A stretch of 64,000 bases of DNA, from positions 372,001 through 436,000 of the forward strand of contig CANMSE010000002.1 of assembly GCA_947500555.1 (NCBI GenBank), written 5' to 3'. Below are positions 15,672 to 24,965 of this stretch, one piece after another (the first letter of the stretch is position 1; every line of letters starts with the position of its first letter). Under the pieces are notes generated by a model, which was given only the letters and a program-made list of their open reading frames with translations, did not search any database and was not told the origin of the DNA. Both the position numbers and the translations under genes were made by a program. Source of the DNA: an uncultured Fulvivirga sp. Lineage in GTDB: Bacteria; Bacteroidota; Bacteroidia; Cytophagales; Cyclobacteriaceae.

Positions 15672-18600
15672 TCAAAAGAACATACCTGCTCTAACATAAA
15701 AGAACTCACCCTCGTCTGAAAACCCATAACCTGCCGAAGTCATAATAAACTTGAAGAAGTTTACCCAAATACCAGGACCATAACCACGGTGCCATTTATC
15801 ACTATCAAATTCTATATTATCTGACCATACTCGTCCCTGATCAATAAAACCAAAAATACCCCAGTAACCGTTAAATACATAGTTCTTTACCCTGCTTATA
15901 CCCATTCTGAGTTCAGTATTATGGAAGACACTTGTTTCACCTGCAAAACGTTGCATTCTGAAACCTCTCAGATTACTATTGTCGACCAGTAGGTTACCGT
16001 TGCCGCCCAAAAATGCAGATTGGTAAAATGGAAAATTTCCAAAATTAGATTCTACACCGAACCTCGAAGCAAGTGTTATGGGAATAGGGAGGTTTGGTGT
16101 TAGATAAACTGAGAAGTCCGTCTTAACCTTAACGAACTCACTCGCTCCATTGAGATCATTCATATAATTTACTTGGTTATTCCACTGCAATCCATTTCGT
16201 GTATATATTGTGTTGTCACGCTTGTCGATATTAAAGAATAACTGGGTGCCAAGAAATCTTCCTGGATTCAGGTCTTCCTCTGATGCGAAGATTTCACTTT
16301 GTACGATATTGTCATCATTTCCTGAAGGATCAAAATAGTTGAATGTAGGACCAAAACCCATTTTAAGGGCGGCACCAACACTCTTCCGAAAAAGTACTTT
16401 CTGCGAGAATCCCGCCATATCAACTCGATAGAAATCTATGCCTTGAGTATTAGGCGTGCCATTTCCGTCTCCGAAGTAGTTGAGTACATATTGAGGCGAA
16501 TAATAGTGAGAGTTTATAACGAGATCATAATTATGTCCAAATAGGTCGGGAAACTCGCCATCATAACCGATGTTAAAAGCATTAATACTCGTTGCGTAGT
16601 TTGCCATAAGAGTATGAGACGACTCAAAAGGATCATGCTGAAAGCCAAAAGTTTTCCAATGAACTCCGGCCCCTACAAACATACCGGCATCTTGATTAAA
16701 CTGAATTGAAGCTCTCGGTCCTACGTAAGTGTACTTATAATCTTCCGGGGTATAGGCGGTAATATATTCTCTATTAGATCTTCGAATCTTAATTTTTTCG
16801 CCTTTTATTTTCGCTTTATTAAAATACTTGCGTTGGTAAACCTTCACTCTACCAGCTTCTGTCTGATTAGAAATTAGCTCGGTTTCTCTTCCTGTAATGA
16901 CATTAATCTTTATTGATCTGGAGTCAGCACCTATAATATTGACCACATCATTACCTTCGAAGGTGTAAATTCTAATCTCTTTAGTAACACATGGGTCAAA
17001 GGTTCTTCTGTAAATCTCCTTAACCTTATTTCCTTCCTTCTTAGTCTTATGCACAGTGACGGTAACTGTTCCGTCAGACTGCCTGTCAACTTCAAAGTTT
17101 TCATGCTTATCGGAACCCAATATATCAACCTCTTTATTAATTCCGTGATACCATGTTTTTGCGGCAGAAAGCAATTTATCCCTACGTGATTTTAACTTGG
17201 CAATTATTTCCTCTCCCGATATAGGGAATATCTCTTTAGGCAATTGCCTGATTGCATCTTCAATGACACTATCTGTAAGCTCCTTCTGTAATTCTAAAAC
17301 CAATTTTTTCCAAGTATCAAATGAAAGTTCGCCTAACAACTGTCTGTCCAATTCCATTCCTGAAAGCGCTGATCCTAGTGCATCTTCATAATCATATCCA
17401 AAGTTTGTCACATTTCTTACCGCCCACTTTCGTGAAGCGATGTAGGGGATAACACCGTCATACTTGGTAAAAACCTGATCTCGATCCCTGGGAATAGCTT
17501 CAAATGTTGAGCCCTTGCCTTCATTCTCTACTTCTGACCACCTCCATTGGTCCTCATGCCTATCCCAGTCATTAATCAATAAATCGAACAATCTGGTTTT
17601 CAAAAAGAACTCTGCATCGACTTCATTATCATTATCTTCCCTCAAATGCTCCAGCATCGTACTGGTACTTACGGCATTCTCACTTCTACCGAACCGTTTA
17701 AATTCACTAAGATCTTCATCTGGTCGGATTTCCAAAAGTGCAGTCATTCCACCAAAAGTGCTTAGGTATTCACCTAAAACAGGTGAATAAGGTATGTATA
17801 CTAACTTAGGATTGGTATGATACAAACCTGCAGCTTTAGCCATAGGAGCTATGGCAAAAGCACCATACGGATGTGCAGAGGAAATTTGGTCTTGGACTAA
17901 GTCCTGTGCGAAAGTGTTTCTAAATACACCTGGAATAGCACCAGCAGGATTTTTATTAATCGAACGTAAATTGTATTGATTTCCATCTTTGCCCATCATT
18001 CGTAATGAGATTGTCTGCTGCCCTCCTCCTTTTTTTATAGGGGTCAATCCCCCGGCAAAGTTGTTGATATCAAGGTAGTCTACCTCCACAGGCGTAGTCC
18101 ACTCATCTCTATAATGATCCCCTAACCAAAACCTACGTAAGCCACTAGCTTTGTACCCTGCGCCAGCAACAATAGTAGCTGTGCTGTCTTTATAATCTTC
18201 TAGTGCATATTCTTCATTTATCAAAGGATTAGTAGCAGGGTCTAATGAATAAAGTGGAATCCTAAAAGTAAGTTCGCCTTCAGGCTTATCTCCTACTTTG
18301 AAAAACTCTACCCAAACTTCACCATTGCTATGGTAATTGATTTTTGAGAATCCCTGAACACTGTGAACATATTCAGCTTTTAGGCCTTGTCGCGCGTAAT
18401 TTACCTTGGAAGCACTTCCACTAACAATAAAGTTTTTACCCTCTCTTTGATTGAGTTGAAGATTATGGTCATGACCTGAAGCAAAAGTGACATTTTTCAC
18501 ATCTTTAACAGCATCTAGAAGCCCTTTCTTTAACTCCTGATATTCAGAATTAGGAATATCCTGATCGCTGATACCATACTTACGTAATAAAGTATATATT

Positions 18601-19406
18601 GAACCTATGCCAGGTAAAGGAAGTACAAGATTTTTATTGATCAGTGTAAGTGGAAAGAGGTTATCTTTTAAAGAAAATCGACCACCGTGGTTACCATTAC
18701 TAAATAAGGGGTGATGCATGGCCACTAGTATATGTTTGCCCTCGTTTCTTTTTACAGCACGTTTAAATTCAAAGAAAAAATCTTCTTTACTTTCTACCGT
18801 ACAATCGGGATAACTAGGTTTAAAATGATCATGTAAGTACCATTCCGTGTCTAAAAATATGATTACCATATCCTCACCCATCGATATTTCAACTGGTCCG
18901 GGGCATCCATTTTTAGGAAAGAATACTGCGCTATCAAGGTATGATTCTACATAACGTTGTTCTCTAATGATTGCCTTATAGCCTCCCTTTTTGCTATGAT
19001 TCCAATCATGATTACCTGGAATTATAAATAAGCGACCGTCAAATTCTTTTACCATATCCATTTGAATCAATAAAGCTTTTTCAGCATCTTCTCGAGCTGG
19101 ATCGCCATACTCTGGCATTCCATTTTCATAAATATTATCCCCTAAATAGATAATACTATTTGTTTGATTTTCAGATTGATCTAATGAATTAAGGTGATGG
19201 GTTAAGGTATTGAAAAGAGGATCAGAGCCATCAGTTTTTGGCGCTCCGGCATCACCAACTAAAAATATGGAATGCTTAATTGACGTATCTGCAGGAGCTA
19301 TACCCTGCTTCCATTTTCTATGTTTGAAAGAGTAAAACGGTTTACGTGTACTGCAACTAAGAAATATGGAAAAAATGAAAAAAGTAAGGAGTATTCTCTT
19401 GAGCAT
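15672..19406 (-). CDS. lipoprotein metallophosphoesterase fused to an Omp85-like outer-membrane barrel
   Basis: A 1244-residue protein. The signal peptide ends in a lipobox (FLSC, Cys18). Residues about 45-340 are a calcineurin/purple-acid-phosphatase-like metallophosphoesterase: VGDAGAP, YLGDNIYENG, PGNHDWNHS, MHHPLFSNGNHGG and SGHDHN supply the metal ligands. A long middle region (about 390-870) includes DRHEDQWRW and RDRDQVF, similar to kinase-like folds; its function is unclear. Residues about 880-1244 form a beta barrel of the surface antigen (D15) type, ending in RAGMFF. I infer a phosphatase displayed on and anchored in the outer membrane. It converges on the S24 regulator through a shared terminator. 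Confidence 0.85.
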   Translation of the reverse strand: MLKRILLTFFIFSIFLSCSTRKPFYSFKHRKWKQGIAPADTSIKHSIFLVGDAGAPKTDGSDPLFNTLTHHLNSLDQSENQTNSIIYLGDNIYENGMPEYGDPAREDAEKALLIQMDMVKEFDGRLFIIPGNHDWNHSKKGGYKAIIREQRYVESYLDSAVFFPKNGCPGPVEISMGEDMVIIFLDTEWYLHDHFKPSYPDCTVESKEDFFFEFKRAVKRNEGKHILVAMHHPLFSNGNHGGRFSLKDNLFPLTLINKNLVLPLPGIGSIYTLLRKYGISDQDIPNSEYQELKKGLLDAVKDVKNVTFASGHDHNLQLNQREGKNFIVSGSASKVNYARQGLKAEYVHSVQGFSKINYHSNGEVWVEFFKVGDKPEGELTFRIPLYSLDPATNPLINEEYALEDYKDSTATIVAGAGYKASGLRRFWLGDHYRDEWTTPVEVDYLDINNFAGGLTPIKKGGGQQTISLRMMGKDGNQYNLRSINKNPAGAIPGVFRNTFAQDLVQDQISSAHPYGAFAIAPMAKAAGLYHTNPKLVYIPYSPVLGEYLSTFGGMTALLEIRPDEDLSEFKRFGRSENAVSTSTMLEHLREDNDNEVDAEFFLKTRLFDLLINDWDRHEDQWRWSEVENEGKGSTFEAIPRDRDQVFTKYDGVIPYIASRKWAVRNVTNFGYDYEDALGSALSGMELDRQLLGELSFDTWKKLVLELQKELTDSVIEDAIRQLPKEIFPISGEEIIAKLKSRRDKLLSAAKTWYHGINKEVDILGSDKHENFEVDRQSDGTVTVTVHKTKKEGNKVKEIYRRTFDPCVTKEIRIYTFEGNDVVNIIGADSRSIKINVITGRETELISNQTEAGRVKVYQRKYFNKAKIKGEKIKIRRSNREYITAYTPEDYKYTYVGPRASIQFNQDAGMFVGAGVHWKTFGFQHDPFESSHTLMANYATSINAFNIGYDGEFPDLFGHNYDLVINSHYYSPQYVLNYFGDGNGTPNTQGIDFYRVDMAGFSQKVLFRKSVGAALKMGFGPTFNYFDPSGNDDNIVQSEIFASEEDLNPGRFLGTQLFFNIDKRDNTIYTRNGLQWNNQVNYMNDLNGASEFVKVKTDFSVYLTPNLPIPITLASRFGVESNFGNFPFYQSAFLGGNGNLLVDNSNLRGFRMQRFAGETSVFHNTELRMGISRVKNYVFNGYWGIFGFIDQGRVWSDNIEFDSDKWHRGYGPGIWVNFFKFIMTSAGYGFSDEGEFFYVRAGMFF

Positions 19407-19654
19407 AATAGTTTAATTGTCGTGTTACTATTAGCACACTAGTCAAAAGCGATACTAGATTTTCGAAGATTGCCCAATAGCCTAAAAACCTACTTTTTGT
19501 AAAAATAGACTTGGGTATTGTGTACAAATTTCCACACATACTTTAATTTGGTTTTTTACAACATTAGCTTACCATCGCTATTGATGGAATAAGATGACAT
19601 AATATACTATGGCATGTACATTGAATATTATTAAGTGAATTAAAATAAAATATT

Positions 19655-19810
19655 ATGACATTTACTATCACAGTACTTTACATCATAATTCCGTTAATTA
19701 TTCTTTTTGGAATTATGTTTTTAATAAGAAGAAAGCGCGAGCAGAACTTACCTGAGAAATCAAATAAAGTTTCTTCCATTAAAGCTGAAGAAACCGAAAA
19801 GCCTAACTGA
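19655..19810 (+). CDS. small single-helix membrane protein (51 aa)
   Basis: An ATG-started 51-codon frame encodes MTFTITVLYIIIPLIILFGI, continuing to a positive RRKRE turn and a charged cytoplasmic tail ending EETEKPN. The layout (hydrophobic N-terminal helix, positive-inside anchor, soluble tail) is protein-like. It ends 4 bp before the stop of the convergent HD/DUF5706 gene. No family recognised; it may be a small regulator of a membrane protein nearby. Confidence 0.55.
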   Translation: MTFTITVLYIIIPLIILFGIMFLIRRKREQNLPEKSNKVSSIKAEETEKPN

Positions 19811-19814
19811 ATTA

Positions 19815-21020
19815 TTAAAGCACGTTTGTGAATAGAAAAATACCTATATAACCAACTACACATAGTGTTATTCCTATTATAAATACCGTGTAGCTAATAG
19901 ATAGCAAGCGGTATTTTTCTTTTAATACAACTCCCAAATTATAGATGTCCATCGACATACTATCATAAAGTTCTTGCTGGTTGTTCTTTAATTCAGCCAG
20001 GTGACTGATAAAATTTTCCTGATCTATCTCAAGGAAATTACCAAAGAATAGAAGACTAACTTTCCTTTTCTTAACTTTTTTTCTGCTTACATCCTTCTCT
20101 GTAACTTTAGGTCTGGCTGACATTACTGCAAAGAAAACTGAGACTAAAGAGCTCACTAATAAAACTAGTATAGGAACGGTAAATCTAAGGCTAGGCAATT
20201 CAACTCCCTCAAACATGGAAAAACTTGCGCCAGAAAAAGTTACAATGACAGAAATCAAAATGGTATTGATGCTTATCATCATATTGGCTTTACCATCCGC
20301 AATTGAACTGAAGTTAATGTGATTGCGATAAGTGGACCTATATAGTGTATCGATACCCCTACCAAAATCTTTCCCTGTTCGCAGTCTTCGAGTTATCTTC
20401 TTGGCATCAATAATCTTATCTCGCTGCTTTCTTATATTTTTGGCCCGCCTTTTATTAAACTTTTCTTTCGCATGGACTGTAATGAAGGCATGATTAATTA
20501 AGAAATTATATTGCTTATTTTGCCATTCCAACTCATTGTAGGACTCATTTTCTACGTTCTCTAATTCCGCTCTTAATAATTCTCCCTTCGAAAAGAACTG
20601 TTTTATTCCTAAGTGAGCCAGATCAGCATCATGTAGCAACTCTTCTAAAAAGCTTGATGGCTCTTGATCTAGTTTAGTGCTTAAAATAAGCTTTGAGATC
20701 AGCTTAATCTTATCTTCTTCATAGCCTTTTGTTTGCAGAAAGTCTGTAGCGATGTTCACACTTTCGCTTTCATGCTGTTCCCTACCTTTTATATAACCAG
20801 TATCGTGAAACCAAGCAGCCAATTGTAAAACTTCTAAATCTTCTTCTGATAGCTCTGCTTTTTCCCCCAACTCTTGAGCTACTTCTGCCACTTCCCTGGC
20901 ATGACTATAATTATGAAAGGAAGAATTTACTGACAGCTCTTCTTTGAAGAGCTTTTTTACATAAGATTTTGATTCTTTAATTATATCTACACTGTCCTTT
21001 GATTTCTTTTCAGCCGCCAT
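19815..21020 (-). CDS. HD-domain / Pycsar-effector-like (DUF5706) membrane protein
   Basis: About 401 residues from the ATG at 21020 (a TTG six bases upstream is a weaker start). Residues about 30-150 are an HD phosphohydrolase fold: NYSH, FHDTGY and HDADLAHLG provide the His/His-Asp/Asp metal ligands. Residues about 235-400 contain IADGKANMMISINTILISVI and three transmembrane helices, the hallmark of the DUF5706 Pycsar TM effector. It is 6 bp downstream of a cyclase-like gene. In known Pycsar systems a class III cyclase makes cCMP or cUMP and the TM effector disrupts the membrane. Here the effector also has a putative nucleotide phosphohydrolase that could degrade the messenger; this is inference. 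Confidence 0.8.
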   Translation of the reverse strand: MAAEKKSKDSVDIIKESKSYVKKLFKEELSVNSSFHNYSHAREVAEVAQELGEKAELSEEDLEVLQLAAWFHDTGYIKGREQHESESVNIATDFLQTKGYEEDKIKLISKLILSTKLDQEPSSFLEELLHDADLAHLGIKQFFSKGELLRAELENVENESYNELEWQNKQYNFLINHAFITVHAKEKFNKRRAKNIRKQRDKIIDAKKITRRLRTGKDFGRGIDTLYRSTYRNHINFSSIADGKANMMISINTILISVIVTFSGASFSMFEGVELPSLRFTVPILVLLVSSLVSVFFAVMSARPKVTEKDVSRKKVKKRKVSLLFFGNFLEIDQENFISHLAELKNNQQELYDSMSMDIYNLGVVLKEKYRLLSISYTVFIIGITLCVVGYIGIFLFTNVL

Positions 21021-21026
21021 GGTCAA

Positions 21027-21656
21027 TTATTTAATCTTCAATGAATTAGTTTTATTTATTTCTTCAAGTCTCTTGAATGACATGTAGTAATATGGCAGTT
21101 CTCCTATATGTTCATATTCATCAGAAGTGAATGTGGCTGTATCAGTCACAGTTTCTTCCAATTTACTTTTTTCATTATAATGATCCATAAGTGCTTCGGT
21201 AAAAAGAACATACTCCGGATAAGGAACTTCGTTTTTCAATAGCCGATGTGCAACAATAACGTCTTCACCCATTAACTTAAGATGAGAACCAACTTCTACC
21301 ATACCTATCTGCCCATAATGCATAATTATTTTCAAACCCAATCTATCTGACAACCCGGAAAAATCTTTATTATCTTTTTGCTCAGCAGAGAACTCCTCAA
21401 GTTTCTTATGAAAATCTGTATAGAATTGTTGAGATTGGAGAAGTAGCTTTTCTATACTCGGCAAATCACCGCTTTTGTAAAAGAGTATCGCATCACCTTC
21501 TATCTCAGATACTTTTAAACCAATTTGATTGGCATAGATGATCTTATTGAGAAGAGATGAGATTAAGCGACTACTGCTTTCCAGCTTTGAGTCACTCATA
21601 AACTCGGTGAAACCAGTAATGTCCGGTATACAAATTAGTGCAGGGGTTCCTTCCAT
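21027..21656 (-). CDS. class III nucleotidyl cyclase-like protein (DUF2652)
   Basis: A 209-residue protein from ATG 21656 (an upstream TTG at 21698 is less likely). It has a class III cyclase core: PDITGFTEFM with the first metal Asp (about residue 12), EIEGDAILFYK with the second (about 55), and LMGEDVIVAHRLLKN, where the usual V-N-x-A-x-R becomes V-I-V-A-H-R, keeping the Arg but not the Asn. This is the DUF2652 relative of adenylate/guanylate cyclases. Activity is not proven and substrate-selecting residues are unusual. It is directly upstream of the HD/DUF5706 effector gene, so a cyclase-effector pair is likely. Confidence 0.78.
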   Translation of the reverse strand: MEGTPALICIPDITGFTEFMSDSKLESSSRLISSLLNKIIYANQIGLKVSEIEGDAILFYKSGDLPSIEKLLLQSQQFYTDFHKKLEEFSAEQKDNKDFSGLSDRLGLKIIMHYGQIGMVEVGSHLKLMGEDVIVAHRLLKNEVPYPEYVLFTEALMDHYNEKSKLEETVTDTATFTSDEYEHIGELPYYYMSFKRLEEINKTNSLKIK

Positions 21657-21783
21657 AATTATTTTTTCAAAATTAGATGGACATAATCGTGCCAGCAATA
21701 GCAGCAGAAAACCATCGCTCTAATAACCACAAACGTATGTCGGAAAGATACAGAGATTTTAAATCTTAGAAATACCACTGAAG

Positions 21784-21807
21784 ATTTGTAGACAATACTC
21801 TACACTT
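21784..21807. promoter_or_regulatory. inverted repeat TTTGTAGA-N6-TCTACACTT, candidate operator (site 2)
   Basis: TGTAGA (21787-21792) and TCTACA (21799-21804) are perfect arms around CAATAC, with CACTT conserved on the right as at 10711. The site lies between the cyclase gene and the radical-SAM gene, 90 bp upstream of the latter. A further TCTACAT half-site follows. Confidence 0.55.
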
Positions 21808-21870
21808 TTCTACATTATTCAACTACTCATTTTTTTATTCAGCGATCAAAAAACTAATTCTAATGGTTAA

Positions 21871-21887
21871 TACTAATATTATTAGTA
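21871..21887. promoter_or_regulatory. 17-bp palindrome TACTAATATTATTAGTA, candidate operator
   Basis: Perfect 8-bp arms around a central T, ending 9 bp before the radical-SAM start codon. It could be an operator or a leader hairpin. Confidence 0.4.
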
Positions 21888-21896
21888 ATTTAGATT

Positions 21897-23129
21897 ATGA
21901 GTTTAAAAGTAGAGGACAAATTGTCCATTTTAGCTGATGCGGCAAAGTATGATGTCTCCTGCGCTTCTAGTGGAAGCAATAGAAAAAATAAAAATAAGGG
22001 TCTAGGAAATTCGAGTGGCATGGGTATCTGCCATAGTTACTCAGAAGATGGTCGCTGTATTTCTTTGCTTAAGATTTTACTTACTAACTTTTGTATTTAT
22101 GACTGCGCTTACTGTGTAAGTCGTAAAAGTAATGATGTTAAGCGAACGGCTTTTACCGTGAATGAAGTGGTGGACTTAACTATTAATTTCTATAGGCGAA
22201 ATTATATTGAAGGGTTGTTTCTAAGTTCAGGAATTTTTAAGAACGCAGATTATACCAATGAACGGCTCATCCGAATTGCTAAAAAACTACGTACAGAACA
22301 TAATTTTAATGGTTATATACATCTAAAAATTATACCCGGAGCCTGCGAAGATACAATGTATGAGGCGGGACTTTACGCTGATCGCTTAAGTGTTAACCTG
22401 GAAATCCCAACAGAAGAAAGTCTTAAGCACATCGCTCCTGAAAAAAATCATGATAGTGTCTACACTCCTATGAATTGGCTCAAAGAACAGATTCAAGAAA
22501 ATCGAGAGGATCGTGAAAAATTTAGAAAAACTCCACGCTTCGCCCCCGGTGGGCAAAGCACTCAGGTGATTGTTGGTGCTTCTCCAGAAGCTGACTACAA
22601 TATTCTTCAATTAGCATCGGACCTGTATTCTAATCAAAGTTTAAAACGAGTCTACTATTCAGGATATATTCCGATAAGCGATGATAGTAGACTTCCAGCT
22701 GTAAAGTCGGCTCCACTAATTCGAGAAAATCGATTATACCAGGCAGATTGGCTATATCGTTTCTATGGTTTCCAGATTGACGAGATAGTTAATGACAAGC
22801 ACCCCAATCTGGACCTTCAGGTTGATCCCAAGTTGGCGTATGCTTTACGTAATTTGGATGAGTTTCCGATAGATATCAATACGGCCGATTACGAAAGGAT
22901 TTTGCGCATACCGGGTGTAGGAGTAAAAACAGCTCTGATGATCATTAAATCAAGGAAATATGGTGTGGTGAGGTACGAACACATTCGGAAAATGGGAGCG
23001 GCCATGAATCGCGCTAAGTACTTTATTAGCGTTCCGGGTACTCCCCTCCCACAGCGACTTGATAACCAGGATCGAATAAGACATGAAATTGTATATAGGG
23101 ACAAAAAAGCTCAGCTAAATCTTTTTTAA
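21897..23129 (+). CDS. putative DNA modification/repair radical SAM protein (TIGR03916 type)
   Basis: A 410-residue protein. The [4Fe-4S] radical-SAM cluster is NFCIYDCAYCVSR (CxxxCxxC, about residues 62-75). The core continues to about residue 300. The C-terminal part carries a helix-hairpin-helix (INTADYERILRIPGVGVKTAL), suggesting DNA binding. The family is always found with a TIGR03915 partner, and here the partner gene starts 2 bp after the stop. A role in an unusual DNA repair or modification is predicted for the family, not proven. Two candidate operators lie upstream. Confidence 0.9.
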   Translation: MSLKVEDKLSILADAAKYDVSCASSGSNRKNKNKGLGNSSGMGICHSYSEDGRCISLLKILLTNFCIYDCAYCVSRKSNDVKRTAFTVNEVVDLTINFYRRNYIEGLFLSSGIFKNADYTNERLIRIAKKLRTEHNFNGYIHLKIIPGACEDTMYEAGLYADRLSVNLEIPTEESLKHIAPEKNHDSVYTPMNWLKEQIQENREDREKFRKTPRFAPGGQSTQVIVGASPEADYNILQLASDLYSNQSLKRVYYSGYIPISDDSRLPAVKSAPLIRENRLYQADWLYRFYGFQIDEIVNDKHPNLDLQVDPKLAYALRNLDEFPIDINTADYERILRIPGVGVKTALMIIKSRKYGVVRYEHIRKMGAAMNRAKYFISVPGTPLPQRLDNQDRIRHEIVYRDKKAQLNLF

Positions 23130-23131
23130 TT

Positions 23132-23905
23132 ATGGAACAAATTACATTACTATATGACGGAACTTTTGAAGGTCTTTTTACAGCGATATTCGAATGCTAT
23201 GATCAGAAGTTAGCGAAACCAACCATATGTAAACTGCAGCATCATACTCCCTCCATTTTTGATCAAAGTAGATTTATTGAAACTGATTCTAACAAAGCGA
23301 AACGAGTGTTCGGTGGATTGGTGAAAAAGATCTCTGCCAGTGGCCTGATGAAACTTAAAAAGGCCTTTCATTCAGAATTTGAAGACGTTGATACGGAAAT
23401 TGTCAACTACGTAAGATATGTTTTTAGTAATCGGATTAATATAGAATCGGACTACCGCCAACATTTTATTTTGAGAATAAATCAAGTGGTAAAGATGGTG
23501 AATCGTGAAATTCATAGGATGCATGCCTTTATTCGATTTCAGAAGACTGCGGATAATATCTATGCCGCCACTATTCGACCTGATTTTGATGTCGTTCCCT
23601 TTATTGGCCGTCACTTTCATGCAAGGTACGCTGACCAGGAATGGTTTATATATGACACGAAACGTAATTATGGTCTTCATTATGACCTGGAGCATCTTAA
23701 TTTTGTGGAACTGGAAGATCCCCAATGGATAGGGAAACACCAATTCAATCCATCTGCTATGTCTGAAGAAGAAGATAGTTTTCAGAAAATGTGGAAGTTA
23801 TATTTTGACTCTACCTGCATAGCGGAAAGAAGAAATATGAAATTACATTTAAGACACGTACCTCATAGATACTGGCGCTACCTTCCTGAAAAGACTGTGG
23901 TTTAA
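23132..23905 (+). CDS. TIGR03915/DUF4130 family putative DNA-metabolism protein
   Basis: A 257-residue protein beginning MEQITLLYDGTFEGLFTAIFE and containing FGGLVKKISASGLMKLKKAF and HRMHAFIRFQKTADNIYAA, all typical of the radical-SAM partner family. The C-terminal motif PHRYWRYLPEK is also typical. The start is 2 bp after the radical-SAM stop. Partner proteins of this family may be glycosylase-like; the reaction is not established. Confidence 0.88.
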   Translation: MEQITLLYDGTFEGLFTAIFECYDQKLAKPTICKLQHHTPSIFDQSRFIETDSNKAKRVFGGLVKKISASGLMKLKKAFHSEFEDVDTEIVNYVRYVFSNRINIESDYRQHFILRINQVVKMVNREIHRMHAFIRFQKTADNIYAATIRPDFDVVPFIGRHFHARYADQEWFIYDTKRNYGLHYDLEHLNFVELEDPQWIGKHQFNPSAMSEEEDSFQKMWKLYFDSTCIAERRNMKLHLRHVPHRYWRYLPEKTVV

Positions 23906-23954
23906 ACGGAATGAAAATTGCCCTAGGTGTGACTATACAATTTCTTCTATACCT

Positions 23955-24923
23955 ATGTTCAAACGAGATCCCGTTATAATAATGGCCTACGGAGGCTACG
24001 CAAACGATAAAGAAATACATCTTCATGCACGGGTATTGGAAGACGAGGGTTTGCATGCCAATGCCAATAATAATATATTCCAAAATGTAGCTAACTTTTT
24101 CAAAAGGCTGGAGTCAGATGAAAAGAAGAAAGCACCCGTTCGAGTTACCTGGAGCGGAACTTCTATAGAATTGATATCTGATAAGGAAGGTTATGTTACT
24201 TATGACGGCCCTCATGGTATGGACCTGGGTGAAGGTGAGGAAAAAATTGAAGTAACTTTTGAATTACTAAGTGAGAATGAGGTGACATATAAAACTTCAT
24301 CCGTTATTTTGAAGCCCTCAAATGACGCTCCCTTTGCAGTAATAAGTGATATGGACGATACCGTAATCCACACCGGGGTTAGCTCTACTTTAAAATGGCG
24401 TTTAATGGTAAATTCTATTTTTAGAGATAGCCATAAAAGACTTCCTCTGGAAGGAGCGGCTCCGTTTTATCAGAGATTGTCTTCAGAGAAAGGTGCCGTA
24501 CCATTTTTCTATCTTTCAAACAGCCCATGGAACTTATATGACTATTTATCTGCCTTCTTAAAAACTCACAAATTTCCTGAAGGGGTATTAATCCTGAAAG
24601 ATATAGGATTTCCAAAATTTGGAAAAAAGGATTTTACCAATGAGAATAAATATAGAACCATAATAAAAATACTGGAAACCTATCCATTATTATCTTTTGT
24701 TCTGGTTGGCGATGCTGCTGAATTGGATACAGACATTTATTTGTCAATTGCTGCAAGTTATCCCGATCGAGTTAAAGCTATATATATTCGAGCAGTGACG
24801 ACAACTAAAAGAATGAAGAGGGTTAAGAAACTTATTGAAGAACAAACGGATATTAATATCAGATTAATACAGGATAGTAAAGAAGCTATTGACTTCGCGC
24901 AGCTAGATGAGTTGATCCATTAG
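23955..24923 (+). CDS. App1-family phosphatidate-phosphatase-like protein (DUF2183)
   Basis: A 322-residue protein whose second half has the HAD-type motif SDMDDTVIHTGV (catalytic DxDxT, about residue 135), followed by PFFYLSNSPWNLYDYL and FVLVGDAAELDTDIY. These match the App1 catalytic domain (yeast phosphatidate phosphatase App1). Residues 1-120 form a beta-sandwich-like N-terminal region with RGD-free charged loops. It probably dephosphorylates a lipid or related phosphate in the cytoplasm. It starts 49 bp after the TIGR03915 gene, so it may belong to the same transcript. Membrane anchoring is not obvious. Confidence 0.85.
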   Translation: MFKRDPVIIMAYGGYANDKEIHLHARVLEDEGLHANANNNIFQNVANFFKRLESDEKKKAPVRVTWSGTSIELISDKEGYVTYDGPHGMDLGEGEEKIEVTFELLSENEVTYKTSSVILKPSNDAPFAVISDMDDTVIHTGVSSTLKWRLMVNSIFRDSHKRLPLEGAAPFYQRLSSEKGAVPFFYLSNSPWNLYDYLSAFLKTHKFPEGVLILKDIGFPKFGKKDFTNENKYRTIIKILETYPLLSFVLVGDAAELDTDIYLSIAASYPDRVKAIYIRAVTTTKRMKRVKKLIEEQTDINIRLIQDSKEAIDFAQLDELIH

Positions 24924-24965
24924 ACATGTTTCAGTCTATGGCATGCTTTTGGGTTCGATGATGAT

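Noticed and set aside
21657..21698. TTG start at 21698 for the cyclase-like protein
   Set aside because: The ATG at 21656 gives the usual family N-terminus directly before the strand with the metal Asp.
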